From Parapedobacter tibetensis (GTDB taxonomy: Bacteria > Bacteroidota > Bacteroidia > Sphingobacteriales > Sphingobacteriaceae): 64,000 nucleotides of DNA. Location of the stretch: the NCBI RefSeq assembly GCF_024704835.1, contig NZ_JAMXBE010000009.1:50257-114256 (forward strand), written 5' to 3'. Position 1 is the first letter of the stretch. Every line of letters starts with the position of its first letter. The notes below the pieces were generated by a model. That model made no database searches, had not been told where the DNA came from, and worked only from the letters and a program-made list of their open reading frames with translations. The position numbers were made by a program, and so were the translations under genes. Below are positions 29,692 through 39,450 of the stretch, in pieces.

Positions 29692-31668
29692 CTATTTAAG
29701 GATTAATTCCGCTATTTTATCAAATCCCAGATACCCGTAGGAAACCCCTAGCTTGGAGCCCTCCGGGAAATCTCCCTCCGCAAAACCTTCAAACAAGCCG
29801 GTATCAGGGCCCGTTTCCTGTAGTGCTAGAGAGCCTTTGAAAGCGTCATCAAGGTAAAGATCAACTGTAGCCGTTTCTCGCTCATCGGGATCAAGGTTCA
29901 GCGCTGCTTTTAACTCCACCCTTATCTTCTCCTTTCCATTGGCCGTTTTGATCTGCTGCCCGTTTTGATCCGTGAAGCGGATCTCGTGGGAGTCAAGCGT
30001 AGCGAAGATAACCGTACTCATCCAAGCCCGGTTGCTAACTGCCCAGCCTTCGGTAGCGTAGAAACTGCTCACCCCCTCTATTCCTGCTTCCGGATGATAG
30101 GGAAACATATTGTCCAGCGGGGTGCCGTCCAAGGTACCCCGCACCTTTCCCAGCTCCCCAGCTCCATTAGGGTGAGCATATGGCCAGCCCCTTTCAATAC
30201 CCTCCCAGTAACCGTTCATGGCTACCCGCTCCTCGCTCTTGTTGCTGTAATGCGCCTCCGCCGGATTCAGTCCGAAGACCTGGTTTACCTGCGACCATCC
30301 AATGGCCCGCAGTTCAGGATCGTCCAATAAATAGGCCGCGGCAAACATCGAACCGCCCAGCCCGGCATTACCAAGTTCTTTGGTTTGGGGATGCGCCCAC
30401 TCTACAGCTGAATGCTTGCGATAGTGCCAGAAATTGCCGGTACGCGCTTTCATGTGAGCCGCCCAGGCCTTGAGCTTTTCCAGCGTGCCTTTGGGCGCAG
30501 CTTCGGGCGCCACCATCAGGAAGAAGGCCAACGCTTGCGGGGTGATGTGCTCCCCATTGCGGATCCACCACATATGCCGGGGATTCTCAAAATCCCAGTT
30601 CTGAATAATATCCGCTGCCGCCTGTTGTGCATAGCCGAGAAACTTCTCCGGCTGGCCGTCCTCTTCTTCTTTTTCGCAAAGGTACATGAACAAGTTCCGA
30701 AACACAGCCTGCCCAAACACATTACCCATTTCATTGAATTCCTGCCAGCCCTTGTCGACCCATTTTTCGCTTTTGACGTAGTAGCGTACTACCCTGTCGC
30801 GGTCGTAGGCTTCCCAGTTCTGGAGGCAGGCCTGCCGGTAATGCCGATATTTTGCCTCGTCGAGGTAGGGCCTCAGGAAAGAATGGTAGGCCGCGCAGGC
30901 CGCGGCCAGGTGATCGAGCGTATTCTGGTAATCATAGGTCTGCAGCTTGTCCCAGTCGGGATAACCGATCAAGTAAGACCCATGCCCCCTTGGCCCGTTG
31001 TAGTCTCTATGATGATAAGCGAATTCTGCATGCCAGAGCATCAGGCTGATCAGGTCGGGCACCTCTTTATTCCCGAAATCATCATGCCAGCGCTGGAACA
31101 GCGAAGGATTGGAAGCATACAAAAGCACTTCGAATACGGTTTCCAGCGTATAGGCCCCGCCGTCGCGGGAAGGCCCTCCTCCGGCTATCTTGCTTTCGTC
31201 AGGAAAAACAGGATCCTCGCTTCCCCGCACATCGATAAAAAACTGATAGGCGAGCCTTGACGATCGTTTCTCCATCAGATGCTCCGATATGCCAAAAGGA
31301 TAGGACTGTCCATGTCCCTTTACGCTGATCATGTATTCCTTTCCGGACCCCGAAGGGTTGAAATCTGAAAAATCACCCGCGAAATCCCTGATCACTCCCT
31401 TGTAAAGCGCCTGGACGCCCGCTTTCAGAGAGTCTTCGGCGTCAATAACGGTGAAAGCGGCGCCCTCTGGCGCTCCGTAGCAGATAAAACGTTTGGCCTC
31501 ATGCAGATTATAGCCTGCCTGGTTAACGATCGGCCGACTTTTTACGCCTCCGGCTTTCTCCTGCGCTTCAGCACTGCAACTAACGAATAAACCGATCAGT
31601 GTTAAAACAACCCTTGCATTGGAGGCTACTCTTGTCGTCCTGTTTCTGTATTTTTCGCTTGCGTCCAT
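29692..31668 (-). CDS. GH9-like glycoside hydrolase, divergent
   Basis: This 658-residue exported protein has a hydrophobic signal around residues 20-36 (LIGLFVSC or cleavage at AEA). An N-terminal Ig-like domain typical of GH9 enzymes follows (RPIVNQAGYNLHEAKRF, about 45-130). The alpha/alpha-barrel then contains WWIRNGEHITPQALAF, VFGLNPAEAHYSN and a C-terminal ATEGWAVSNRAWM, where the glutamate matches the position of the GH9 proton donor. The usual DAGD nucleophile motif is not evident; the nearest segment is GPSRDGGAYTLETVFE. GH9 enzymes cut beta-glucans. The start codon is 6 bases after the FAD oxidoreductase gene stop. Confidence 0.72.
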   Translation of the reverse strand: MDASEKYRNRTTRVASNARVVLTLIGLFVSCSAEAQEKAGGVKSRPIVNQAGYNLHEAKRFICYGAPEGAAFTVIDAEDSLKAGVQALYKGVIRDFAGDFSDFNPSGSGKEYMISVKGHGQSYPFGISEHLMEKRSSRLAYQFFIDVRGSEDPVFPDESKIAGGGPSRDGGAYTLETVFEVLLYASNPSLFQRWHDDFGNKEVPDLISLMLWHAEFAYHHRDYNGPRGHGSYLIGYPDWDKLQTYDYQNTLDHLAAACAAYHSFLRPYLDEAKYRHYRQACLQNWEAYDRDRVVRYYVKSEKWVDKGWQEFNEMGNVFGQAVFRNLFMYLCEKEEEDGQPEKFLGYAQQAAADIIQNWDFENPRHMWWIRNGEHITPQALAFFLMVAPEAAPKGTLEKLKAWAAHMKARTGNFWHYRKHSAVEWAHPQTKELGNAGLGGSMFAAAYLLDDPELRAIGWSQVNQVFGLNPAEAHYSNKSEERVAMNGYWEGIERGWPYAHPNGAGELGKVRGTLDGTPLDNMFPYHPEAGIEGVSSFYATEGWAVSNRAWMSTVIFATLDSHEIRFTDQNGQQIKTANGKEKIRVELKAALNLDPDERETATVDLYLDDAFKGSLALQETGPDTGLFEGFAEGDFPEGSKLGVSYGYLGFDKIAELILK

Positions 31669-31674
31669 TACGAA

Positions 31675-33468
31675 TCAGTTTTTCAAAATAGCAACGAACT
31701 CGTCCAGGTGATCGTGGTAAATCCCCCGGGGCTCAGTCCCGTGCTTTTTACATAAATAGGCAGCGAAACCAACGACCTCACCCATCATCCCACAGGTACG
31801 CATCACCCGGGTACTTCCAAAAGCCACATGTGTGGTGCTGATGTTCCTTCCTGCCATGAACAGATTGGATATGTTGCGCGAATACAAGCAGCGGTAGGGA
31901 ATCGTGTATGGCTTCACGCGGATATGTTTTGTAGCAGCAAAAAATTCCTCGCCGGGAAAATATTTCGTGTTTTCAGCGTCAGGAAAATGGAGATCAATGG
32001 TCCAGGTGGCGGTGACACTCGCATCGGGATACATCTTCCCTTCTTGGATGTCCATCTGGGTGAGGATATGATCGCCCATCAGCCTTCTTGATTCTCTTTT
32101 CCCGCCAATATAGGCAACCCAAGCCAGCTCCCAGTTCCTGTATTTTTCAGGTTTCCGGTTCTTCAGGTAGGACCAATTGCCATAAATGGCCCGTAGGTTA
32201 TGATCCCGGATCTTTTCAGCATCCGTGATCGTATTCATATTTCCAAAGCCTGTTTCCCATTGCCAATCGGCTTTATGATCATCAATATGGTATTCATCCG
32301 AAAACTGGATGGTCCAGGGCGTCTCGGGAAAAGAAGACGCTGTATCGCGCTCCAGTGCTGCCCATAGATTGGAGGTTCCCAGGGTAAAATCATCTGCCTT
32401 TTCAGGAGCGAAGGACTCTCCAGTTTCTGCCTTGCTTTCCCTTCCTTCGCGGTAATCGGCTCCGGCTAGAAAACCCACGGTCCCGTCGCCCGTGCAATCG
32501 GAGAACAAACTACCCCGGAAACGCAGTTCTTGGTTGGTTCCGATATCCCTTCCGATTACAGCAACAATTCGATCCCCCTCCTTTTCCACCTTGTGTACGT
32601 GCGTATTCAAGAATAGGGATATGTTTTTTTCATCGTGCACGATCGCGAGCTTCCTTTCGTCACCGTATTCCCTGCCGTCGGGGTTTCCGTTCCCCGGATC
32701 ACCACTATCCAGCTCACGGACGATTCTACCGAGTTTGGTATAGTGGTTCTTATCGGTATCGCCCATCAGATGCACCCTTACCTCAGAACTATTATTCCCG
32801 CCCAGTACCGGACGGTTCTGGACCAGCGCTACCTTTAGCCCCATCCGCGAAGCCGAAATAGCCGCGCAGGTGCCTGCCATCCCCCCGCCCACAACCACCA
32901 AATCGAAATGACCGGCATCCGCGGGGCCCTCGGTCAGGAAAAGCAGTTTCCTGCGTAGGGCAGCGAGCGCTTCCGGGTCATCAGGAGGAGTAAATGTGGC
33001 AGACCTGCTGAATAAGATGGCGTCGCAGCGCCCGTCAAAGCCTGTCAGATCCTTTAACATTAAGCTCGCCTGATTATTTTTTACATCTACTTCCCCTCCG
33101 TAATACCATTTCCACTGATCCGAACCACTCTCCCCGAACACCGGTTCCAGCGGGACTCCATCGAGGCTTAACTTGAATTTTCCAGGACCTGTGGGAAAGG
33201 GCGCCCAGTCTTTGGTCCTTACCCAGACATGATATTCCCCCTTTTTATCAAACCGGACGGTGGTGACTGCGTCTTTTACCGGCCTGCCCATCCCATGCGC
33301 CAGCAGGTAAGACGAACCCATCACGTCAAATGACTGCTGGTCGATTACCCAGCCCCCCTTTTCACCAAAAGATTCAGCTTCAACCAATAGTTCATGTTGA
33401 GCCAGCGCATTGAGGCTTGCCACAAAGACGGTAAACAATACCAGAAGGGTTTTCACAATTGGGTTCAT
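31675..33468 (-). CDS. Exported FAD-dependent oxidoreductase with N-terminal carbohydrate-binding-like module
   Basis: This 597-residue protein has a signal peptide (1-23, ending NALA). Residues about 27-150 form a beta-sandwich (LLVEAESFGEKGGW, GEYHVWVRTKDW, GRCDAILFSRSATFTP) that resembles the middle module of the GH16 lipoprotein at 48089-50419 and looks like a CBM6/35-type binding domain. From residue 163 a FAD fold follows: DLVVVGGGMAGTCAAIS, RPVLGGNNSSEVR, DCTGDGTVGFLAGADY, GKRESRRLMGDHIL and PYRCLYSRNISNLFMAGR. It is a paralogue of the protein at 21254-23554 but is exported. It likely oxidises a bound glycan or sugar in the periplasm; no substrate is known. The FMN-type protein gene ends 5 bases upstream. 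Confidence 0.88.
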   Translation of the reverse strand: MNPIVKTLLVLFTVFVASLNALAQHELLVEAESFGEKGGWVIDQQSFDVMGSSYLLAHGMGRPVKDAVTTVRFDKKGEYHVWVRTKDWAPFPTGPGKFKLSLDGVPLEPVFGESGSDQWKWYYGGEVDVKNNQASLMLKDLTGFDGRCDAILFSRSATFTPPDDPEALAALRRKLLFLTEGPADAGHFDLVVVGGGMAGTCAAISASRMGLKVALVQNRPVLGGNNSSEVRVHLMGDTDKNHYTKLGRIVRELDSGDPGNGNPDGREYGDERKLAIVHDEKNISLFLNTHVHKVEKEGDRIVAVIGRDIGTNQELRFRGSLFSDCTGDGTVGFLAGADYREGRESKAETGESFAPEKADDFTLGTSNLWAALERDTASSFPETPWTIQFSDEYHIDDHKADWQWETGFGNMNTITDAEKIRDHNLRAIYGNWSYLKNRKPEKYRNWELAWVAYIGGKRESRRLMGDHILTQMDIQEGKMYPDASVTATWTIDLHFPDAENTKYFPGEEFFAATKHIRVKPYTIPYRCLYSRNISNLFMAGRNISTTHVAFGSTRVMRTCGMMGEVVGFAAYLCKKHGTEPRGIYHDHLDEFVAILKN

Positions 33469-33473
33469 TTCGA

Positions 33474-34622
33474 TTATTTTATTTGTTTCAACGTTCTCCT
33501 CATCTCCTTGTTTCCGGGCCCAAAAGCCTGCAAAACACGGTATATTTCGCGGGTGCGCTCCCGGTCATGGCTTTTCAGACCCGCCACAAGCGCCTGAAGC
33601 GCCGGTTCATGAAGCGTTGGCTGTGCCTCCAGCAGTCCAAGTATCCGCTCAAATTGCTCCTCGTTGGATGCGCTCAATTGCTTTGACAACTGTTCCTGGA
33701 GGTTTTTACTCAGGGGGTGGCTTTCGAGCCTATCCAGAATAGCGATCTGCAACGGGTAGCTGGCAGACCCGTAGGTCTCCCATAGCCAGTCCTGCATCTT
33801 ATCCGGGTAAAAGAAGGCGGGCGACAGGTGTTGCAGCGCGTACCTGGCACTGAAAATATTATCCCCCCTGATCATCCGCAGAATGGCCGGATGGAATTGT
33901 TCACTTGGGTTTCCCTCGGTGTCCATTACCCGCTCCATTGCCCAGTATTGATAATGGTGGTTCTTGCTTTCGAGAAAGCGGTGGAGGAGTTTGTTATCCG
34001 CATAAGAAGCGGTTATTTCCCCCATCTTATTCCTAACTTCACCATACACAATATGCCAAAGTGTATAGCACGTATAAACTGCGCCTTCGATCACTTCTGC
34101 TTTGACGGTCTTAAGCGTTGCGCCTGTAACGGCATCTACCGAATCTGACAGCCTGTGCTGACTGGAATCGACCAGCTCCTCCATCGCGAAATCCTTTAAG
34201 AGGGAATGCGGATTGGCCAATATCTCCTGCAACTGATCGTAATCATCTTCTTCAAATGCTTCGTGGTCGGCTTTGGTCAATACCTCCCCTGACGGCAAAT
34301 CGTACCGGATGTAATTCCCTAGCAGATCCCAGTAAAAATTGATAAAGACCGGCTTGCATTCATTGGTGTAACAGACAGGGGTATATACGTTGCGGAAAAA
34401 ATATTGCGGCGTCCCTGATTGATCATACGCCAGTTTCAGTGTATAAGCAACGGTATCGTTTTCGCGGATGACGAAACTGCGTATGCTATCAGATACAACC
34501 GGACCGTGCGGCGCGCGGTCATGTTGTTGGAGCGCTGCTGTCCGAACGGATCCGTTGTCCTGGCCGCGGCAAACACCTACGACCCCCCATACACAGACCA
34601 ACATCAAATTAACAATCCGCAT
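33474..34622 (-). CDS. Exported protein with flavinylation-like DAVTGAT motif and HEAT-like repeats
   Basis: The frame opens at 34706, but the start at 34622 (MRIVNLMLVCVWGVVGV) gives a signal peptide ending at CRG and a product of 382 residues, 20 bases after the susD stop. Near residues 163-169 lies DAVTGAT, matching the Dxx(S/T)GAT site where ApbE-type transferases attach FMN through phosphoester to threonine. A CYTNEC motif and a NFYWDLLGNYIRYDLP segment precede it. The second half shows short helical repeats (YALQHLSPAFF, LQIAILDRLESHPL, EPALQALVAGL), HEAT-like. It probably carries electrons next to the exported FAD oxidoreductase 5 bases downstream. Family membership is inferred from the motif only. 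Confidence 0.65.
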   Translation of the reverse strand: MRIVNLMLVCVWGVVGVCRGQDNGSVRTAALQQHDRAPHGPVVSDSIRSFVIRENDTVAYTLKLAYDQSGTPQYFFRNVYTPVCYTNECKPVFINFYWDLLGNYIRYDLPSGEVLTKADHEAFEEDDYDQLQEILANPHSLLKDFAMEELVDSSQHRLSDSVDAVTGATLKTVKAEVIEGAVYTCYTLWHIVYGEVRNKMGEITASYADNKLLHRFLESKNHHYQYWAMERVMDTEGNPSEQFHPAILRMIRGDNIFSARYALQHLSPAFFYPDKMQDWLWETYGSASYPLQIAILDRLESHPLSKNLQEQLSKQLSASNEEQFERILGLLEAQPTLHEPALQALVAGLKSHDRERTREIYRVLQAFGPGNKEMRRTLKQIK

Positions 34623-34642
34623 CGTGTTTATTCCTTTATCGC

Positions 34643-36337
34643 TTAGTAACCGCTGTTCTGCTCCAACTGATCGTTCACATCCATGTCTTTCTGAGGGATA
34701 GGCCATAAATAATCCCTTGCTGGTTTGAAGATACGCTGGTCAACCGAGCGGTACAGGTCGCCGGCAGTTCCGTACACAGGATGGCCATGCTCATTGATCT
34801 CCGGAGCAGCGGGAATAGTAGACCAGTCGCCCCTGGGCCTTCCCCTGAATGTTCCGGGCATTACATGCTCCGCTATCTTCCACCGCCTGATATCCAGCAG
34901 GCGGAACCCTTCATCGGCCAGTTCTATTTTTCTTTCACGCCTGATCACTTCCCTCAACGCAGCCGGGTCGGTGCTCGTAATAGCCGGGTAGTCCGAAACA
35001 GCGCTTACATCTACTCCATAAGCCCTGGCCCTGACCCGGTTAATGGCCTCCAGTACGGAGGCATCGATCTCACCGAGCTCAATTTTTGCTTCAGCGTAGG
35101 TCAGCAATACCTCGGCGTATCGCATAAAGATAAAATTAAGCTCTGAATTGGTAATGTTGACCGGGATATCCGCCTCGCTGGTGTATTTTCTCCAGAGATA
35201 GCCGGTAAATGATGCAAAAGGGTTCGTCACATCTTGGTTGGCTGCCCTAGTAGCTACCCCGTCCACGTAGCGAGTAGTTACTAAGCTGTCGGGATGGGTT
35301 TCATATACGTAGCCTGCAAAAACACTCTGGGGTCTTATCAGGGAAGCATCCAGCCGCGGATCGCGATTCTCAAACGGACGTGCCGGATCATAAAGCGGAG
35401 ATTCGTCGATGGGTAACCCATCCACACACTCGTAGGAATCGATAATGAACTGGGAGGGCACCAGCCTGCACCAGCCCTGGCCATTCCGAGGCCCTTGCTC
35501 CCTGGGTGCAAAAGAAGTTTGAACACCGATCAAAAAAGGCATATCAAAAATCACTTCTACCGAACGCTTGCCCGCATAAGTAAAAAGCGCTCCGTAATCG
35601 GGATACAATTCATAGGCGCCTGATTCCATAACTTCTTTTGCTGTCTGCGCGGCCACCTCGTATCGCTGGCTTATCAGGGCTATCCTAGCCTTCAGCGCCA
35701 GCGCAGCCCCCTTGGTTGCCCTGCCATCGTCATCTTGTCCCCATTTTTCTGGAAGTATCCCAGCAGCGAAATCAAGATCACTAAACAGGGAATCCACCAC
35801 CTGCTGCTTGGGCGTCCGGGGGATCTTTCCCGCTTCAATGGTCTCCGGGATAACCGTCGTATAGGGAACATCGCCATAAAGGCTGATTAACCAGAAGTAG
35901 TACCACGCCCTTAAAAAGCTGGCTTCCGCTTGTATCCTTCGGTAAAAATCTTCGCCAACGACCTCTTTGGCCCGTTCCATGTTGACTAGGAGGTTATTGC
36001 ATCTACCAATCCCGCTGTACATTCTATCCCATGTTTCGGTAAAGCCGCTGGTTTCAGGAGTATGGGCTCCTTGGGAAAAAACCTGCATACCGCTGAAATC
36101 AGTCCGCAAATAACCTAGATCCGTCGTATTATCAAGTACCATAGGGTAGGGAGAGCCTGCTGTCATCCAATACAGATCCCTATAGGCGCCGTTGATAGCC
36201 AGCTCCAGCTCGGCCTGATTTGAAAAGAAATTCTGGTCCGAAGGAGCGTTAAGAGGAAGTTTGTCCAGCGCATTTTCACAGGAAGTAAAGACCCCGGCAA
36301 CAATCAATGCGGTTAATGTCTTATATATCGTTTTCAT
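34643..36337 (-). CDS. SusD/RagB-family glycan-binding lipoprotein
   Basis: The start at 36337 (MKTIYKTLTALIVAGVFTSC) is chosen over an upstream in-frame ATG because it gives a normal lipoprotein signal; the product has 564 residues. Family features: LDKLPLNAPSDQNFFSN after the cysteine, ASFLRAWYYFWLISLYGDVP, KGAALALKARIALIS, FIFMRYAEVLLTYAEAKIELG, RRERKIELADEGFRLLDIRRWK and the tail WPIPQKDMDVNDQLEQNSGY. It pairs with the susC gene whose stop is 16 bases upstream. Together they should take up the glycan processed by the GH9-like and GH97 enzymes downstream. Confidence 0.94.
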   Translation of the reverse strand: MKTIYKTLTALIVAGVFTSCENALDKLPLNAPSDQNFFSNQAELELAINGAYRDLYWMTAGSPYPMVLDNTTDLGYLRTDFSGMQVFSQGAHTPETSGFTETWDRMYSGIGRCNNLLVNMERAKEVVGEDFYRRIQAEASFLRAWYYFWLISLYGDVPYTTVIPETIEAGKIPRTPKQQVVDSLFSDLDFAAGILPEKWGQDDDGRATKGAALALKARIALISQRYEVAAQTAKEVMESGAYELYPDYGALFTYAGKRSVEVIFDMPFLIGVQTSFAPREQGPRNGQGWCRLVPSQFIIDSYECVDGLPIDESPLYDPARPFENRDPRLDASLIRPQSVFAGYVYETHPDSLVTTRYVDGVATRAANQDVTNPFASFTGYLWRKYTSEADIPVNITNSELNFIFMRYAEVLLTYAEAKIELGEIDASVLEAINRVRARAYGVDVSAVSDYPAITSTDPAALREVIRRERKIELADEGFRLLDIRRWKIAEHVMPGTFRGRPRGDWSTIPAAPEINEHGHPVYGTAGDLYRSVDQRIFKPARDYLWPIPQKDMDVNDQLEQNSGY

Positions 36338-36353
36338 GTTTTCAGTTTTAGAG

Positions 36354-39300
36354 TCAAAAAGTAAAGTCAATTCCAAAAGTATAGGTGGAAGTGACCGGGT
36401 ACATTGCGCCGGTAGTTCCGTTGGGAGCATCAGGGTCTATGCCGGTGGGCATGTCGTCGAACGTGAACAAATTCTGGCCAGAAAAATACAGCCTTACCCG
36501 GTCAGCGAATATATTGTCCAGCACCTTTCCGGGAAGCGTATAGCCCACCGTAAGATTGCGCAGCCTCAGATAAGAGGCATCCCAGACCCAGAAGTCGGAG
36601 GTCTCAAAATTATTATGGCTGGTAGTCGCCACTAACCTCGGATACGCGGCGTCGGGGTTGTCGGGTGTCCAGTAATCGAGGTGCCATTGCTGGACATTTC
36701 CAAAATTCTGAAAGGCCCACACGGCATCTCCCCTCAGAAACACATCCCTTTTGCCTACTCCCTGCAGGAAAGCCGAAACATCAAAGCCTTTAAACCCGGC
36801 AAATAGCCTGAATCCGTAGCTAAATCGGGGAAAGGGATTACCGATAAGCACCCTGTCTTCCGAATTGATGAGCTCATCGGCTGCATCTGCTACTCCGTCG
36901 CCATCGGCATCAATGGTCAATTGGTTTTCATACCTGATATCTCCGGGCGCAAGGACTCCGATCTGAACGGGGGCGCGCTCAACTTCTCCTTGATCCTGAA
37001 AAAAGCCCACAGACCGATAGCCATATATTGAATTGATCGGGTCTCCTTCGCGATTAATACTAAATCCATCAATATAAGGGCCCGTTCCCACTAAGTCAAT
37101 CACTTTGTTGCGCACGTCAGAGACATTAAAATCGGCCGAGTAGGTGAATTCTCCGATCTTATCCTTCCATCCTAGCGAAAGGTCCCAGCCCGTATTTCGT
37201 ACCTTGCCAGCATTCTGGAAAGGCGGATTCAGGCCAATGGTAGATGGAATGGGAAGCTCCAGCAAAATGTCAAAAGTATTGCGGACGTAATATTCAGCGC
37301 TCATGTTCAGCCTGCCAGACAGCATGGACATATCTATGCCTATATTGCTGGTTTCGGTAGTTTCCCAGCTGACCTCCCGGTTAGCCAGCTGGGTCTGGGC
37401 AGCTCCGCTTGCCGGCTTTCCGCCAAAGATAAAATCATTACCTAGGTCTACTGTAGAGGCAAAAGGATAGTTTCCAATATTCTGGTTACCCATTCTTCCC
37501 CAGGAACCCCGCAGCTTCAGATCGTCAATAAAGCTTACTGAAGCAAAAAAAGGCTCTTCGGACACCCTCCATCCCACTGAAAACGAAGGAAATGTTCCGT
37601 ATTTTCTCCCCTCATCAAACCTAGATGATCCGTCCCTTCGCACATTGGCTTCAAACAAATACCTACCCTTGTAATTATAATTGAGACGTGCGAAATAAGA
37701 CTGTAGGCCCCATTCGCTGGCCGACCCATCATTCTGCATATTTTCCTTTGAGCCAACCTCCAACTGCGGGTAATCCTGGAGGGGGAAATTGTCCCTAAAA
37801 GCCTCGAACCAATTGGTATGGTTCGTGATCAGTTCATAGCCCATCAAACCCTTTACGTAATGATCGCCGGAATTCCTTTCATACTCTGCCAGGACGTTCA
37901 CATTATTAGAGAAAACACGATCGTTTTTTTCCAGCAGGGAATTAATGGAAGGTATCGTGTACTCAAGCTCTTTGGTGTCAAAATTAAAAACCTGGTACTG
38001 TCGAGTAAAATGCTTTCTATAGCTATCACTGTACTCGGGTGCGTACATTACTGACAGCTTCAGGCCCTCAAGAGGTTTGTAGTAAGCCCTCAGCACTCCT
38101 CTGGCAGTATTCCGTAGGGTCTGGTTAAATCCGCCATCATTGATCGTGGCTACCGCGTTCCCTCCGCTCATACCCGGCCCCCAGGATCCATCGGAATAAC
38201 GGGCGGCAAAAATGGAAGGTGTCCGATAAGCCGCCCTTAAAACGTTTGCCAGTTCGGCAGAAGGCTGATCCTGAATGGAACGGCGAGCGCTGAAGTCGAG
38301 GTTGAAGCCAACTTTTTCTGAAACAGTGATATCAGTATTGATCCTTGTTTCGTAACGTTTGGCTCCATACGCTTTTACATTTCCGTTCTGATCCATATAG
38401 CCTAGGGAACCCAAGACCCTGATCTTTTCAGTCCCTCCGGTAAGGCTCAGATAATGACTTTGCTGAAAACCGCTTTCGCTGAAAACTTCATCCAGCCAGT
38501 CGGTATCCGGATAATGATCGGGATCGGTATCCTTCCCGGCACGGTATTCATCGAGGTATTCCTGGGAATACAATGGGTCCTGCCCCATGTTCTGCCGAGC
38601 TAGGTTATAATTGACCATGTAACCATAGCCATCGAGGTAATCAGGAAGATCCGTAGGTTTTTGCCAACCCCCGTACGCATTGTAATTGACCTTGAATCCC
38701 CCAGCAGTTCCCCGTTTGGTGGTCACAAGAATCACTCCGTTTGCCGCGCGCGAACCGTAAATGGCCGCGGCAGAGGCATCTTTCAATACGCTAATACTTT
38801 CGATATCCCTAGGGTTTACTCCGTCCATGGATCCCTGAATACCGTCGATCAACACCAAGGGATTGGTTTTATTTCTGGTGCTTGTATTATCTTTACCAAC
38901 TGTGCCAATACCCCGGATCGTGAGATCGGAATCATCCGCTCCCGGCTGACCCGAGCTCTGGACGGCAGTTAGACCCGGTACTACCCCCGTGAGTGCGGCA
39001 GAAGCCCTGAGTACTGGCTGCCGGGCTATGTCTTCTCCCTTTACGGTCTCCACCGAGCCGGTTACATTTACCTCTCGCTGAGTGCCGTACCCGACTACCA
39101 CCACCTCGTCCAACAGCTCATCTTTTTCCGACATGGTAATGGAAAGCTTCGTTTCCCCGGCTTTCAACACGGCGTCAATCGGCTCATATCCAACCAAAGA
39201 AAAGTGTAAAGTTAGCGTATCGCCTACTACTTCTAGCTGGTACTTGCCACTTCCGTCTGTTTTCGCCAACCGTTTCCCATCTGAGGCGGAAATGGTAACC

Positions 39301-39431
39301 CCCGGTAATGGCTGGCTTGTAAAAGCATCTGTAACAACACCGTTTACGACCCGCTTTTCCTGCGCAATCACCGATCCCATCCAGATGGTCCCGAATAATA
39401 ATAACATTAAGAATGGTTTACTCATGGTCAT
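36354..39431 (-). CDS. SusC/RagA-family TonB-linked outer-membrane transporter
   Basis: The start at 39431 (MTMSKPFLMLLLFGTIWMG; a second ATG is at 39425) gives a signal peptide ending at IAQ and 1025 residues. The frame extends upstream into the operator region, which cannot be coding. Order: regulatory-like domain (VVNGVVTDAFTSQPLPGVTIS), TonB box (DEVVVVGYGTQREVNVTGSV), plug (LTGVVPGLTAVQSSGQPG, IESISVLKDASAAAIYGSRAANGV) and barrel ending IDFTF. The first gene of the operon, it lies about 50 bases downstream of a well-defined promoter at 39487-39518 with operator sites on both sides. Confidence 0.94.
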   Translation of the reverse strand: MTMSKPFLMLLLFGTIWMGSVIAQEKRVVNGVVTDAFTSQPLPGVTISASDGKRLAKTDGSGKYQLEVVGDTLTLHFSLVGYEPIDAVLKAGETKLSITMSEKDELLDEVVVVGYGTQREVNVTGSVETVKGEDIARQPVLRASAALTGVVPGLTAVQSSGQPGADDSDLTIRGIGTVGKDNTSTRNKTNPLVLIDGIQGSMDGVNPRDIESISVLKDASAAAIYGSRAANGVILVTTKRGTAGGFKVNYNAYGGWQKPTDLPDYLDGYGYMVNYNLARQNMGQDPLYSQEYLDEYRAGKDTDPDHYPDTDWLDEVFSESGFQQSHYLSLTGGTEKIRVLGSLGYMDQNGNVKAYGAKRYETRINTDITVSEKVGFNLDFSARRSIQDQPSAELANVLRAAYRTPSIFAARYSDGSWGPGMSGGNAVATINDGGFNQTLRNTARGVLRAYYKPLEGLKLSVMYAPEYSDSYRKHFTRQYQVFNFDTKELEYTIPSINSLLEKNDRVFSNNVNVLAEYERNSGDHYVKGLMGYELITNHTNWFEAFRDNFPLQDYPQLEVGSKENMQNDGSASEWGLQSYFARLNYNYKGRYLFEANVRRDGSSRFDEGRKYGTFPSFSVGWRVSEEPFFASVSFIDDLKLRGSWGRMGNQNIGNYPFASTVDLGNDFIFGGKPASGAAQTQLANREVSWETTETSNIGIDMSMLSGRLNMSAEYYVRNTFDILLELPIPSTIGLNPPFQNAGKVRNTGWDLSLGWKDKIGEFTYSADFNVSDVRNKVIDLVGTGPYIDGFSINREGDPINSIYGYRSVGFFQDQGEVERAPVQIGVLAPGDIRYENQLTIDADGDGVADAADELINSEDRVLIGNPFPRFSYGFRLFAGFKGFDVSAFLQGVGKRDVFLRGDAVWAFQNFGNVQQWHLDYWTPDNPDAAYPRLVATTSHNNFETSDFWVWDASYLRLRNLTVGYTLPGKVLDNIFADRVRLYFSGQNLFTFDDMPTGIDPDAPNGTTGAMYPVTSTYTFGIDFTF

Positions 39432-39450
39432 ATTTCTATACAGTCTAACA

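Noticed and set aside
30412-31260. 282-codon open frame antisense to the GH9-like gene
   Set aside because: It lies wholly inside a well-supported gene, shows no recognisable domain and its composition is what a GC-rich antisense shadow gives.
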